Of a DNA stretch of 64,000 nt, positions 52,869-62,323 are shown in pieces. How positions within the stretch are numbered: position 1 is the first letter of the stretch; every line of letters starts with the position of its first letter. A program made the translations under genes and the position numbers. The notes under the pieces are model-generated. The model was not told the origin of the DNA, made no database searches, and was given only the letters and a program-made list of their open reading frames with translations. The stretch covers positions 145,990 through 209,989 of the forward strand of contig NZ_ANFM02000027.1 of NCBI RefSeq assembly GCF_000333895.2. The letters are read 5' to 3'. This DNA comes from Grimontia indica. Its GTDB lineage: Bacteria > Pseudomonadota > Gammaproteobacteria > Enterobacterales > Vibrionaceae.

Positions 52869-54176
52869 ATGAAAAAGATCTTAGCAGGTGCAGCGCTCAG
52901 TGCCTGTTTGGCAACACCAGCGCTTGCGGAAAATCACGTTGTGGGTGGCTATTTTGCAGACTGGCAGTACGCCAATGCAGATAATCCTTACACGGTTAAA
53001 GATATTCCTGCCGACCAGTTGACCCACATTATTTACGCTTTTCTGAGCATGTGTGGCCCTCACAATGGCGCATCAGAACTTGTTCAGCAACAAGTGGCTA
53101 AGGCCTGTGAAGGTAAGGCTCCGTTTTCCGCGATCGTCGTTGATCAAGAAGCAGCAATGGAAGTGGACTTTGGTGATGTGTCTGTCGATGTGCCATACAA
53201 AGGACATTTTGCCCAGCTTGCTGAACTGAAAAAGACTCATCCTGATCTGAAAATCTTGCCTTCTTTTGGTGGGTGGACCATGTCAGAACCCTTCCATGCA
53301 ATGGCAAAAGACGAAGCGGCCATCAAACAATTTGCTAAATCGGCTGTGGCTCTCATTGCCGAATATGACTTTTTCGACGGCATCGATCTTGACTGGGAGT
53401 ACCCAGGTGGCGGCGGTTTGACAACCTCTCCTTGGAACCCTGATACAAAACTGTCTGATGATGTGAAAGCGCTGGAACGTGATGCTTTTACCACGCTGGT
53501 GACCTTGCTTCGTGATGAGCTGGATACGTTAACGGCGGAAACGGGTCGTGAATACGAACTGTCTACCGCTGTGGGTGTCGGCCCGAAAGCGGCACAAATC
53601 GATTGGGAGTCTGCGGCACCTAAACTGACCAATATGTTTGCGATGACGTATGACTTCCTGGGGGGCTGGGGGCCGCAAACAGGCCACCTGACAAACCTGC
53701 ATGCCACTGATCGTAGCTGGTGGGGAATGGGCGCCGATGTCTTTATCAATCAAATGATCGAGTTGGGCATTCCAAAAGAAAAGCTGGTTCTGGGTGCGGC
53801 ATTCTATGGTCGTGGCTGGGAGGGCTCTCAATTTGACGGTAGCCTGCCGACTTCTGATTTAGCATCAGAAAAAGGTGCGAGTTTTGGTACGGGTGAACCA
53901 GGTTACTTCATGTACTGGGATTTGAAACAGAATTACACCAAGTCTGAAGGCTACCAGTATGGCTATGATGAAGCCTCGCATGCACCTTACCTCTGGAACC
54001 CTGAGAAGAAAGTCTTTATTTCTTTTGAAGATGCACGTTCGGTAAAAGCGAAAGCAGAGTGGGCGAAGCAGCAAGGTTTGGCTGGTGTCTTCACTTGGGA
54101 GCTTTCTGGTGACCCAGACAACGAGCTAACGTCAGTTATGCATCAAGTACTGCAAAGCAAGACAGCAAAGAAATAA
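52869..54176 (+). CDS. Secreted GH18 chitinase
   Basis: 435 residues from the ATG at 52869, which follows AAGGAGA. Signal peptide ILAGAALSACLATPALA-EN. The GH18 barrel begins at GGYFADWQYAN; the catalytic DxxDxDxE motif is DGIDLDWE with Glu177 as acid. Other hallmarks: LPSFGGWTMSEPFH, MFAMTYDFLGGWGP and LGAAFYGRGWEG. No separate chitin-binding domain is present, so it is a compact single-domain chitinase. Chitin breakdown fits a marine Vibrionaceae. Single gene with a strong terminator. Confidence 0.94.
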   Translation: MKKILAGAALSACLATPALAENHVVGGYFADWQYANADNPYTVKDIPADQLTHIIYAFLSMCGPHNGASELVQQQVAKACEGKAPFSAIVVDQEAAMEVDFGDVSVDVPYKGHFAQLAELKKTHPDLKILPSFGGWTMSEPFHAMAKDEAAIKQFAKSAVALIAEYDFFDGIDLDWEYPGGGGLTTSPWNPDTKLSDDVKALERDAFTTLVTLLRDELDTLTAETGREYELSTAVGVGPKAAQIDWESAAPKLTNMFAMTYDFLGGWGPQTGHLTNLHATDRSWWGMGADVFINQMIELGIPKEKLVLGAAFYGRGWEGSQFDGSLPTSDLASEKGASFGTGEPGYFMYWDLKQNYTKSEGYQYGYDEASHAPYLWNPEKKVFISFEDARSVKAKAEWAKQQGLAGVFTWELSGDPDNELTSVMHQVLQSKTAKK

Positions 54177-54198
54177 CTTAGGTAAGAGCTTTGCTGTT

Positions 54199-54229
54199 AG
54201 ACCCGGCATTAAGCCGGGTCTATTTTTTT
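54199..54229 (+). terminator. Intrinsic terminator of the chitinase gene
   Basis: AGACCCGGC and GCCGGGTCT form a nine-bp stem, then seven T. The T run overlaps the last codons of the convergent gene at 54220. Confidence 0.92.
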
Positions 54230-55026
54230 GGCGATTTATTAAGGTCATCAGATCCAAGTATTTCTTCCGCCTCTTGGATACCGTGTTGAGCCTTGAGTTG
54301 AGCTATCAGTTCTTGGTGTGATTCTAGGAAAAGATTGAATTGAATAACGATATCAGGCCGTTTGATGCTTGAAAGGTGACGGGTACCACTCAGATAAGGA
54401 TGATGCTTGTTGAGCTTCATCGGTGGCGCCTGCTCCCCTAAGTCTTTCAGTTTGATGTTGAGTGCCGCCACATTGGTGTAGATGCCATCTATACGGTTTG
54501 AAGCCAACAACCTTATCAAAGATTCCATTTCCTTGACTTCAAATAAGGTGATCTCTTTGGCTTTCACCTTTTCGATAAAAGGCCATGGCGTGAAGCCGGA
54601 AATCAGGCCTAAGCGCGTCAGCGTTCCAGTCGTATTCTCTTGAGCTTGGTCCAGTGTGACGACACCATCGACAAAAGAAACCACGGGATCGCTGTAGAGG
54701 ATGTCGTGTCCCTCTTTCAATGAAGCGCTCCAGTTAGGATTATCTGGGTACTTCAAATCGACGTCACCACGTAGAAATGCAGAATAAAGCCTTTTCAGAG
54801 GTAACGCCTGATAGTCAAAGTAGTAGTTATATTCGCGGGCAAAAGCATCAAAAAGTTCTCGGTTAAAACCCTGATAATTCTGTTGCTGATAGCGGGAGTA
54901 AGGCGAGTAATCTTCGAAGTCCTGAACGCCAATCGTAAAATGATTGGTATCAGAATTTTGCGCGGCCACTTCTGTTGTAATCATGGTAACGGCTGTCAAA
55001 AATAGTGCGGTTAAAAGTTTGCGCAT
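54220..55026 (-). CDS. Periplasmic solute-binding-like protein (SBP_bac_3 type)
   Basis: 268 residues from the ATG at 55026; an in-frame start at 55119 is unlikely because the signal peptide begins at the internal Met (RKLLTALFLTAVTMITTEVAA). Mature start HFTIGVQDFEDYSPYSRYQQQNYQGFNRELFDAFAREY resembles family 3 binding proteins. No ABC permease lies nearby, so this may be a free-standing sensor-like or stress-related protein. A remnant of the family 3 fold is clear; ligand unknown. Confidence 0.65.
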   Translation of the reverse strand: MRKLLTALFLTAVTMITTEVAAQNSDTNHFTIGVQDFEDYSPYSRYQQQNYQGFNRELFDAFAREYNYYFDYQALPLKRLYSAFLRGDVDLKYPDNPNWSASLKEGHDILYSDPVVSFVDGVVTLDQAQENTTGTLTRLGLISGFTPWPFIEKVKAKEITLFEVKEMESLIRLLASNRIDGIYTNVAALNIKLKDLGEQAPPMKLNKHHPYLSGTRHLSSIKRPDIVIQFNLFLESHQELIAQLKAQHGIQEAEEILGSDDLNKSPKK

Positions 55027-55130
55027 GTCCGTCTCAAAGGCCTTATTCTTACTCATGAGATAAGTATATACGCTGAGCGGAAAATCATTTGAAATCGGTG
55101 GGATACCGCGAGCTTTCATTTCTTAAACGT

Positions 55131-55394
55131 ATACCAAAATGACCTGAAGATGCTCGCATTCAGAGGTCATCAATATGTTCAATTCGAGGCAAATTTTACG
55201 AGGAATGGTGGTTCTATTTCCGTGGGATTTAACGAAGAAGTGGGCGCATTGAGGCCCTCCCTTTCGGCGAGTTGACTGACGCCGTGCTCTTTGTTATTCC
55301 TTTTTGATGTAGACGACTACACCTACAAAGGAACGCCGCGATCACAACGCCAGTCAAGCTCACTGAATCCTGCATCTTCAGGTTGTTTGGGTAT
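55131..55394. repeat. 264-bp inverted-repeat element, copy 1
   Basis: Bounded by inverse ends ATACC...CCTGAAGATGC and GCATCTTCAGGTTGTTTGGGTAT. It is nearly identical, in opposite orientation, to the element at 56837-57100. Internal long sequence has no reading frame of note. One end (ATACCAAAATG) is degenerate against the usual ATACCCAAACA. Confidence 0.85.
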
Positions 55395-55396
55395 AT

Positions 55397-55433
55397 AAAA
55401 GACAAAACCCCGCAAAGCGGGGTTTTGTCTTTT
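55397..55433. terminator. Strong bidirectional-type terminator hairpin
   Basis: AAAAGACAAAACCCCGC and its inverse form a 17-bp stem around AAA with T runs on both strands. Confidence 0.9.
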
Positions 55434-55467
55434 CAGCAAGCAAAGATATCTTTGTTTTTGTTTGTAT
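55397..55467 (-). ncRNA. Candidate small RNA with its own promoter and terminator
   Basis: On the minus strand a promoter (TGGACA at 55503-55498, 18-base spacer, TATAGT at 55479-55474) would start a transcript near 55467. It carries an unpaired A-rich leader, the hairpin CAAAGATATCTTTG (55454-55441), and a 17-bp-arm terminator hairpin AAAAGACAAAACCCCGC...GCGGGGTTTTGTCTTTT ending at 55397. No reading frame fits. Alternatively it could be the trailing leader of a lost gene. Confidence 0.5.
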
Positions 55468-55473
55468 GCGCTG

Positions 55474-55503
55474 ACTATAGTCCTGCCGATCACCCTGTGT
55501 CCA
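55474..55503 (-). promoter_or_regulatory. Candidate sigma-70 promoter for the small RNA
   Basis: TGGACA (55503-55498) and TATAGT (55479-55474) on the minus strand with an 18-base spacer; five of six consensus bases match in each. Confidence 0.5.
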
Positions 55504-55696
55504 ACCCTTCCGACAGGTTTGTTAAATGCTGGGCTGCGCATCACTTTAACAATGCAACTTAGTGAGTTGCATTAATTTCTTGGAGAGTCTTTTCCAAAAA
55601 TACGCTTATTTCTCAGCAGAAAATCAATTTTATGCTTGTAAGGTTTTCTTTACACTTTCAGTTCTAACTTGCTGTAATAATAAAAATTATTGCCAA

Positions 55697-56815
55697 CTAC
55701 AAGGGTGACAATTTTAAGACCTCTCCATTGGATGAGTCTGTCAGCAAGTAGATATCGCCATCAGGAGATTCCACCACATCTCTGATGCGGCCATAGTGAC
55801 CATCCAACAATCTTTCTTCGCCAATCACCTTGCCGTTATCCATATCCAGACGAACGAGCAGGCCGAATTTCAGCGAACCGAGTAGGATATCTCCTTGCCA
55901 TTGTTGGAACTTCTTGCCGGAAATTATTTCCATGCCAGAAGGTGCAATGGAGGGCACCCAATAATGGACAGGCTGCTCCATCCCATCCTGCGCGGTACCG
56001 GTACCAATTTGACTTCCTGTTCCATAATTTACGCCATAAGTAATAGTAGGCCACCCGTAGTTATTGCCTTTTGATATAGGGTTCAGTTCGTCGCCACCTT
56101 GCGGACCATGTTCGTGCGTCCAAAGGGTTTTCCCATCGTTATCCAGCGTCATGCCCTGGATGTTGCGGTGACCATAGGAATAGATTTCTGGCAAGCTGCC
56201 ACCCTGACCAACAAAGGGGTTGTCTGAAGGTAGTGAGCCATCAAGATTTAGCCGGACTAACGTACCGATATGAGAGTCATTTTGCTGGGCTTTGTCTCGG
56301 TTACCTCGGTCCCCTAATGCGATATAGAGGTGCTCATCGGTGGCCAGTAACCGGCCGCCATAGTGTCTGCCACCAGCCAGTTTGGGAGACTGGGAGAAGA
56401 TAGGAGTGATATTTTTCAGCGTGTTCCCATCAAGTATCGCGGAAGATACCGCGGTGCCGGATTTTCTAAACTCTCCTTCTTCGGCATAGGCAATGAAAAG
56501 GCGGTTTGAGGTTTCAAAATCCGGCGACAGGGTCAGTCCCAATAATCCCCCCTGACCGCGATAAACGAGCTTCTCCGGTAGGCCTTGGATATCCGAGACC
56601 ACACCTTCACGCGTTACCCGTTTAAGGCCACCGTTTCGCTCGCTGACTAACATGTCACCATTTGGCAGAAATACCAATGACCATGGGTGGTTTAGCCCTT
56701 GTGCTACCCGCTCGACAGTAAAGCTGTGTTTTTCTGAAGTAATGCTCTCGGCTGTTGCTGCAAAGGGGAGGCAAGCTGATACAAAGAGTGCGGCAATAAG
56801 GTGAGTGGTGTTCAT
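55697..56815 (-). CDS. PQQ-dependent sugar dehydrogenase-like protein (aldose sugar dehydrogenase, YliI-like)
   Basis: 372 residues with a signal peptide (LIAALFVSACLPFAATA-ES). Beta-propeller GSDH family: LNHPWSLVFLPNGDMLVSERNG, RGQGGLLGLTLSPDF, LYIALGDRG (calcium/PQQ region), SYGHRNIQGMTLD, THEHGPQGGDELNPISKGNNYGWPTITYG and IAPSGMEII. Oxidises aldoses at the periplasmic face using PQQ; PQQ may be taken up, since no PQQ synthesis genes are seen. The gene is bracketed by inverted copies of a 264-bp repeat. Confidence 0.92.
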   Translation of the reverse strand: MNTTHLIAALFVSACLPFAATAESITSEKHSFTVERVAQGLNHPWSLVFLPNGDMLVSERNGGLKRVTREGVVSDIQGLPEKLVYRGQGGLLGLTLSPDFETSNRLFIAYAEEGEFRKSGTAVSSAILDGNTLKNITPIFSQSPKLAGGRHYGGRLLATDEHLYIALGDRGNRDKAQQNDSHIGTLVRLNLDGSLPSDNPFVGQGGSLPEIYSYGHRNIQGMTLDNDGKTLWTHEHGPQGGDELNPISKGNNYGWPTITYGVNYGTGSQIGTGTAQDGMEQPVHYWVPSIAPSGMEIISGKKFQQWQGDILLGSLKFGLLVRLDMDNGKVIGEERLLDGHYGRIRDVVESPDGDIYLLTDSSNGEVLKLSPL

Positions 56816-56836
56816 GAGGGGCTCCGTTCGATTATT

Positions 56837-57100
56837 ATACCCAAATAACCTGAAGATGCAGGATTCAGCGAGTTTGACTGGCGTTGTGATCGCGGCGTTC
56901 CTTTGTAGGTGTAGTCAACTCCATCAAAAAGGAACAACAAAGAGCACGACGTCAGTCAACTCGCCCGAAGGGAGGTCATCAATGCGCCCACTTCATCGTT
57001 AAATTCCACGGAAATAGAACGACTATTCCTCGTAAAATTTGCCTCGAATTGAACGCATTGATGACCTCTGAATGCGAGCATCTTCAGGTTGTTTGGGTAT
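56837..57100. repeat. 264-bp inverted-repeat element, copy 2 (opposite orientation to copy 1)
   Basis: Starts ATACCCAAATAACCTGAAG and ends CAGGTTGTTTGGGTAT, with nearly the same internal sequence as copy 1 inverted. Copies 1 and 2 enclose the candidate small RNA and the PQQ enzyme gene. Confidence 0.88.
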
Positions 57101-57140
57101 TTCATCCGTCACCCCTCAATCTTACCTCATGTCGAAAGGG

Positions 57141-59147
57141 TCACGAGAAGTGTTGCGCAAAGCGGAATTTCAGGCGACGCATTCCCCGGCCAAGGCGGGA
57201 GAATTTGTCCGACATTGAAGGAGAAGACTGCACCGATTGCGTTGCGTCTCTTTCCGTATTGTCCAGACCACTGCTTTCAACGCGGTTACGACCATTTTGT
57301 TTGGCGAGGTACAGGAGTTTATCGACATCGCTGTATATGTCTGACAGTGATTGCCCGGGCTCGACAGATGATACGCCAAAGCTGGCGGTCACGTTAAACT
57401 CGTCACCTTGCTCAGTCAGGAAAGCTAACTCACTGATACGTGTGCGCAAATCTTCTGCGATCAACTGTGCTTGGTCAAGTTGGCTATTTGGGAGCAGAAG
57501 CATGAATTCTTCACCGCCCACCCTCGAGCAAACGTCATTACGTCGAAGATTATTTTTGAACAGTTCAGCAATGCCAGTCAGCACCTTGTCACCAACCGGG
57601 TGTCCGTAAGTATCATTGACCTTCTTAAAGTGGTCGACATCCAACAGCAGGCAGCTAATGGGATTGCCATTGCTTTCCATTTCCGCTTTTAGCTTATCAA
57701 GCTGGGAGCTGAGGTAGCGTCGGTTGTAGAGACCGGTCAGGCTGTCGGTATTGGCAATTTTCCCCCAGCGGGCGCGACGTCTGTTGATCCAAAGGGCGGC
57801 GAGAGTGGCGAGTACTGTCGCCATCACACCGGCAACAACCAATACATTCAGGTATTCCACCTTGTCTTCGTTGGTTTTCAACTCAAGGGTCTGCAAGACG
57901 TTGTTCCAGCTAAGATGTTGGTTCTCCGCTTTGAGTTTCTCCAGGTTAAAGAGCATCTGTTGGCGTTCAAGATTATCGACTTGCTCATCAGCACTGAAGT
58001 TGTTGAAACGGTTTTGATAATCCAACAGGGTCAGATAGGCATTTTTGTAGTCTTCCATACCGAAGTGCGCTTTGGATGCGACCAGATACAGCTCGATCTC
58101 GGTGCGGTATAGACGGGTCAAATCAGCTTGACCGGCGATCAACGGTGTCACTAAGTCAATCGCGCCCTGAAAGTTTTCATTTAGCAGGTTTTCATTGGCT
58201 TTCAGGTAGTTGTATTTACTGATGTAGTAACGGATGGTCTCACGGTCGCGCAAGGCATCAGTCTGCTTTATGTAGCGACCCATACTTTTGGTATCGCCGG
58301 ATTGAAGCAACAAATCAGCAATTTGAAGGTTAATGCGGAAGCGATGAGAGCCGTCACCAAGGACTTGCGCGATTTGAAGCGCTTGCTTGTATTCCAGCAA
58401 GGCTTGTTTTTTGTCGCCTTGTTTCTTGGCAAGTTCCGCCATGTCTAGCTTAACCAGCAACTGGTTAAAGGACATTTTGCGCTCACGGAAGAACTGGTAA
58501 GACTGATCGAGCAGAAGTGATGCTTTATCAAAACCGTTTAATTGCACCAAAATGCCCCCCAAGCTGGAGGCAATACGTTCGACCAGAAGGGCATCTTGCG
58601 TGGTTTTTGCTGCTTCAAGGGAGCTCATTAAAGCCGCCATCGAGACGTCGTAGTCGTTCTGTGCCTTGTAAGCCTGACCTTTAACCAGCAGAATTTCCGC
58701 GGTGACGGAAGGGTCGTTAAGGGTTTGAGATTCTGCCAGAAGCGTATCTAACTGATCGAGAACCAGCGCTTCTTCGCCTTTGAGTATTCTCGCTTGACCT
58801 AAACGCAATTGCATCAGGTACAAATCGGCTTTAAGCAGCGGGTCGTTCTTTGCCAGTTCAATACCGGTGTTTGCCGCTAAGATAGCGCTTTCTGGATCAT
58901 TCAATAAAAGATCAACAGTCGATTTTTGCAGGTAATAGCGCACCAGTAGGGGCAAAGGTTGGTTTTGTTTCAGCTCAACTTTTTCCAGCTCACTCAACAA
59001 GGCGCGTGCTTTGATAGGAACGGAATAAAGAATGGACTGAACGCCATTAAGCGTTTTCTCAAATGACTGCGTCTTTTCAACAGAAGCATTGGCTGTTCCG
59101 GTAAAAATCACAAACAAGAAAAGGAGGTTTTTCAGCGTTTTTTGCAT
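57141..59147 (-). CDS. Diguanylate cyclase with periplasmic TPR-like sensor (GGDEF)
   Basis: 668 residues from the ATG at 59147 (GGAAG upstream). Signal/anchor at the N terminus (LLFLFVIFTGTANA), an alpha-helical repeat region of about 400 residues (TPR-like, many A/L helices such as YNRALDIG-like blocks), a membrane helix at about 440-460 (VLVVAGVMATVLATLAALWI), then the GGDEF domain with LTGLYNRRYL, DVDHFKKVND, GHPVGDKVL and the active site VGGEEFMLLL. RRND five residues before it is an RxxD inhibitory site. Makes c-di-GMP in response to a periplasmic signal. Confidence 0.9.
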   Translation of the reverse strand: MQKTLKNLLFLFVIFTGTANASVEKTQSFEKTLNGVQSILYSVPIKARALLSELEKVELKQNQPLPLLVRYYLQKSTVDLLLNDPESAILAANTGIELAKNDPLLKADLYLMQLRLGQARILKGEEALVLDQLDTLLAESQTLNDPSVTAEILLVKGQAYKAQNDYDVSMAALMSSLEAAKTTQDALLVERIASSLGGILVQLNGFDKASLLLDQSYQFFRERKMSFNQLLVKLDMAELAKKQGDKKQALLEYKQALQIAQVLGDGSHRFRINLQIADLLLQSGDTKSMGRYIKQTDALRDRETIRYYISKYNYLKANENLLNENFQGAIDLVTPLIAGQADLTRLYRTEIELYLVASKAHFGMEDYKNAYLTLLDYQNRFNNFSADEQVDNLERQQMLFNLEKLKAENQHLSWNNVLQTLELKTNEDKVEYLNVLVVAGVMATVLATLAALWINRRRARWGKIANTDSLTGLYNRRYLSSQLDKLKAEMESNGNPISCLLLDVDHFKKVNDTYGHPVGDKVLTGIAELFKNNLRRNDVCSRVGGEEFMLLLPNSQLDQAQLIAEDLRTRISELAFLTEQGDEFNVTASFGVSSVEPGQSLSDIYSDVDKLLYLAKQNGRNRVESSGLDNTERDATQSVQSSPSMSDKFSRLGRGMRRLKFRFAQHFS

Positions 59148-59171
59148 TAATGAAGCTTCCATGATCGACAT

Positions 59172-59473
59172 AGCTAAACGTCAAGTTATTGTTGTTTTTT
59201 TGTTCTGGCCCAAGTTGGTCACATTTAAGTGAAAACAAATGCTTGGGATCAGTTATCGGACATAGATTACCCAACACAATGTATGGGTTTTGTATTAAAT
59301 TTGAGCCGGATGTATGAAATTGTTTATCGGCCGTTAGATAAGCTTAGGCAGGGATGCGAAGTTTTGCTGCAGTCAACGCAACGCACCGCCGCAAAGATGC
59401 GGCGATGCATTACCCTCGTAAGCCTGCAATCTGTTAGCCGAAGAGCACCGAACGCGAGCTGGCGAGTTGTCTT
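59172..59473. other. Gene-free stretch between the diguanylate cyclase and ydcH-like genes
   Basis: No convincing gene. CGCCGC and GCGGCG around 59387-59402 form a GC hairpin that may end the ydcH-like transcript, but no T run follows. Confidence 0.4.
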
Positions 59474-59710
59474 CTATTGTCTGATTTGTTGGTAGATTTC
59501 GTCCTTGAGCTGCACGCGACGCATCCTCAAGTTACGGAAGTTTTCATCATCAGTAGGAATTTTTGCCATCTCCAGACCGCGTATTCTGTGGTCAAGATGG
59601 TGATACTCATCCACAAGACGACAAAAGGCACTGTCTGCCATCTTCATATCGTGAATTTTTTCTTTGTATTCAGGGAACTCGAACATGAGTGCGTGGTTTT
59701 CACCTTGCAT
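59474..59710 (-). CDS. YdcH/DUF465-family small protein
   Basis: 78 residues: MFEFPEYKEKIHDMKMADSAFCRLVDEYHHLDHRIRGLEMAKIPTDDENFRNLRMRRVQLKDEIYQQIRQ is the coiled-coil YdcH pattern of the family (the reading is described in parts: MFEFPEYKEKIHDMKMAD, then LVDEYHHLDHRIR, then LKDEIYQQ). AGGAGGT precedes the ATG at ideal spacing. Function is unknown. Confidence 0.9.
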   Translation of the reverse strand: MQGENHALMFEFPEYKEKIHDMKMADSAFCRLVDEYHHLDHRIRGLEMAKIPTDDENFRNLRMRRVQLKDEIYQQIRQ

Positions 59711-59931
59711 ATTACCTCCTGTAGTCGGCTCCTGCGAAAGTCTTGATCGCAGTAGGATCTCCGGGGACGTCCACGTTGGACGTGTTGGTGCGGTGTGACA
59801 GTGACTGTAAAAAGTGCCTTGTCACTCTTTCAGAATAGGGATTGGAGAGGCGTGATTCTAGCGATAGGCCATCAGTTACTTTTGAGTCTTAACAAATGAA
59901 CACTGAGGGTAAAGTTAATTTCACATTGACG

Positions 59932-59958
59932 AAAAAAGGCGCGTTAAGCGCCTTTTTA
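59932..59958 (-). terminator. Intrinsic terminator after the DUF2960 gene
   Basis: AAAAAGGCGC and GCGCCTTTTT pair around TTAA-like loop; on the minus strand T run follows. Confidence 0.85.
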
Positions 59959-59975
59959 CTGTGATTGCGTTGATA

Positions 59976-60239
59976 TCAGCGTTTGTCCTTGATGGACTCA
60001 GCTTCTTTTTTAAGCAGCACGATTTTGCCAAATCCCAGCTTGTTGAAGTAGCTGTCTCTGTGATTTTTCACGGCCTTTCCATCCGCAACCATTTCCAACT
60101 GAAGTTCCATTTTCAGAAAGTCAGTCAGGTCGATACCTTCTGCTTCTGCGGCAGCTTCATGAGGCGAGCGATGCTTCTGGAAAGAGAAGGTGATCACTTT
60201 GGTTTCGCCTTTATAGACATATTCAAGTTGGCGTGACAT
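59976..60239 (-). CDS. DUF2960 protein
   Basis: 87 residues from the ATG at 60239 (longer frame to 60365 discarded because it would overlap the PhoD-like gene without similarity). LEYVYKGETKVITFSFQKHRSPHEAAAEAEGIDLTDFLKMELQLEM is the DUF2960 pattern typical of Vibrionaceae. Function unknown. Confidence 0.85.
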   Translation of the reverse strand: MSRQLEYVYKGETKVITFSFQKHRSPHEAAAEAEGIDLTDFLKMELQLEMVADGKAVKNHRDSYFNKLGFGKIVLLKKEAESIKDKR

Positions 60240-60310
60240 ATAAGCAATCCTAAAAAAATGAGGGGTCGGAGTATTCCCTACTGACATTCCCAAGTCAACA
60301 CAGCTAATCA

Positions 60311-62239
60311 CTATCGAGAAAGGTCGGCACTGACAAACTCTTCTTCGTTGTCCGTTTCCTCGCAAGGATGGAAGGCGATTCGTTCTCCTTTCCCCGTTAG
60401 CAAACCAATGTAACCCGGCGAGCCATCGGGGTTGAGCTTCACAATACCCACTGCACTTTGGTTAACCAACAGACCCGCGCTGCCGTTGTCTGGTCGCCGA
60501 CGTTCAATACGCATGCGTTTCCTGCGGGTGAAAAAATTCAGTGGTGAGGCTGGCCAGAACAGTTTTCTGTCCAACCATTCGAAAATGGACAAAAACGGCT
60601 CAGGGAACTGGTTTCTAAAACCACTACAAGTGATTTGCCAGATGCGCGGGCTACTTTTGCGAAAACGCATTCGGATGTCGTAGGCGAACGAATAGTGAAC
60701 ATCACCAGATAAGATAACGAAGTTCTTGGGCGTTTTCGGGTGCTTGAAAATATTCAGCAGCGCATTGGCAGAGCCGGGGTGTGCCATCCAGTTCTCGGAG
60801 TCAGTTGCGAGGGGATGACCCATGAAAGTCACGATGCGTTGGATGGTCTCGATGAATTTGACCCCGAACATTGGCGCGGGTGAAACCACGACCACAGCGT
60901 CGTTGTTGAACACATCCTGTTGGAAGTCCATCAAAGACTCCCAATCCATTAACCCTGATGGTTTGTTATAGCTGGATTCTGAACGCCAGCGTCGGGTTCG
61001 GGTATCAATGACCACGACTTTAGGGGTCGTCGGAATGGTGTAATGCCAATGCTCGAAGTGATGCATAACCTGTGTCATCGCTTCGAGATTTTCTGGATCG
61101 GGAGAATCAAGGAACGCTTGCAAAGGCGACCAGAAATCCTGAGTAAAAGCTTTGGGCTCGTTTCCCCATCCCTGACAGAAGAAATATCCCATCATGGCAT
61201 TGGTGATGATGCCTCTGGCAAACGAAGAGTTGTTCACCGCACGTTCCCAGCCAACCGTGAGGTTAAAGTCGTCAGTGACATCGTGGTCATCGAAAATCAT
61301 GTACGTGGGAATATGTGCGAATAGGCGGCGAACCTGCTCCAGCCCAGCTCGGAATTTACCAAGCTCATTGAGCTCATGTCGCCATTGCTGTTGGCGCTCT
61401 GGTGACAGCGTCGGCACGGTGTCGTCGAGTGTAATGTGCTGCCATAACGCCGGTGACCATACCAGAGCATACATGGCGATAAACTCGTTGAAGCTGACCA
61501 GATGGTTTTCGGTGGTTCGCGAGCTGAACACCGGTTCGGGTTTTACCTTGAAAAGCCGTTTTATCAAGCCGTGGTTTATATCGCTGTATGGAAGCAGTTC
61601 CGTGCGGCTATAAATAGGGGTGTTTTCCGGTGAAAGTTCACTGCACCAACGAATATCGGCACCTTCGAACGCCTGGTCTTTCATGCCAAGTAAGTCGATG
61701 GTCTGGCGAATCGCCGACATCAGGGGACCGCTCACGTCATCGGCATAGATTTGGTCGCCACTCATGATTAACAGGTCAGCGCGGTTTTCAACCGGCGTTT
61801 CTTCATAGCTTTTGTCCAGTGCCGCTAACGCGTCTTCACAGCGGTGATGTGGGTGCCGACAGGAACCATGAGCTATGTTTTCTGCTTTTGAGGGCACGAC
61901 GAAAGTGGGGCGAGATTCATCCTGATAGAGAAAACCATCCAGTGTGGACAGCAAAGAATGTCCCTGGTCGACGATGTCGTACTGTAGTGGGATATCAGGA
62001 GTAAACGATGATTCACCCGAGAACTGTGCCATGACAACAAAGCAGCGCTCGCCGAGTTGCACCTGTTTTTGGCTAGAAAAGCTGGATAGATAAAACGCGT
62101 GATCCTGTTCCGGTTGAAACAACAAAAAATCCGCGGTGAGAGGCTCAGACGTAATAGCCCAAATGCAAATATCATCTTGGGTTGTTCGCCGTAAAATAGG
62201 TCCAGCTAGAAAAACAGGTAACGCCACGAGGTAACTCAA
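60311..62239 (-). CDS. PhoD-like metallophosphatase family protein
   Basis: 642 residues, without a clear signal peptide. PhoD-type metal-binding blocks: HGSCRHPHH, MSGDQIYADD, YMIFDDHDVTDDFN, VVIDTRTRR and LSGDVHYSFAYDIR. The N-terminal ~130 residues are a separate beta domain. PhoD enzymes hydrolyse phosphodiesters and monoesters with Ca2+/Fe3+; many bacterial relatives are cytoplasmic or unknown. It follows the lipoprotein gene on the same strand. Confidence 0.82.
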   Translation of the reverse strand: MSYLVALPVFLAGPILRRTTQDDICIWAITSEPLTADFLLFQPEQDHAFYLSSFSSQKQVQLGERCFVVMAQFSGESSFTPDIPLQYDIVDQGHSLLSTLDGFLYQDESRPTFVVPSKAENIAHGSCRHPHHRCEDALAALDKSYEETPVENRADLLIMSGDQIYADDVSGPLMSAIRQTIDLLGMKDQAFEGADIRWCSELSPENTPIYSRTELLPYSDINHGLIKRLFKVKPEPVFSSRTTENHLVSFNEFIAMYALVWSPALWQHITLDDTVPTLSPERQQQWRHELNELGKFRAGLEQVRRLFAHIPTYMIFDDHDVTDDFNLTVGWERAVNNSSFARGIITNAMMGYFFCQGWGNEPKAFTQDFWSPLQAFLDSPDPENLEAMTQVMHHFEHWHYTIPTTPKVVVIDTRTRRWRSESSYNKPSGLMDWESLMDFQQDVFNNDAVVVVSPAPMFGVKFIETIQRIVTFMGHPLATDSENWMAHPGSANALLNIFKHPKTPKNFVILSGDVHYSFAYDIRMRFRKSSPRIWQITCSGFRNQFPEPFLSIFEWLDRKLFWPASPLNFFTRRKRMRIERRRPDNGSAGLLVNQSAVGIVKLNPDGSPGYIGLLTGKGERIAFHPCEETDNEEEFVSADLSR

Positions 62240-62323
62240 CTTTATTGTTTATTACCTTAACTTTACGCATTCTCACCGACGATTTGTAGCGGTGTGGTTG
62301 TAAAGTCATGCAAATTTAGGCGT

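Noticed and set aside
60240..60365. N-terminal extension of the DUF2960 gene
   Set aside because: It would overlap the PhoD-like gene and lacks similarity to the family; the ATG at 60239 matches the family start.
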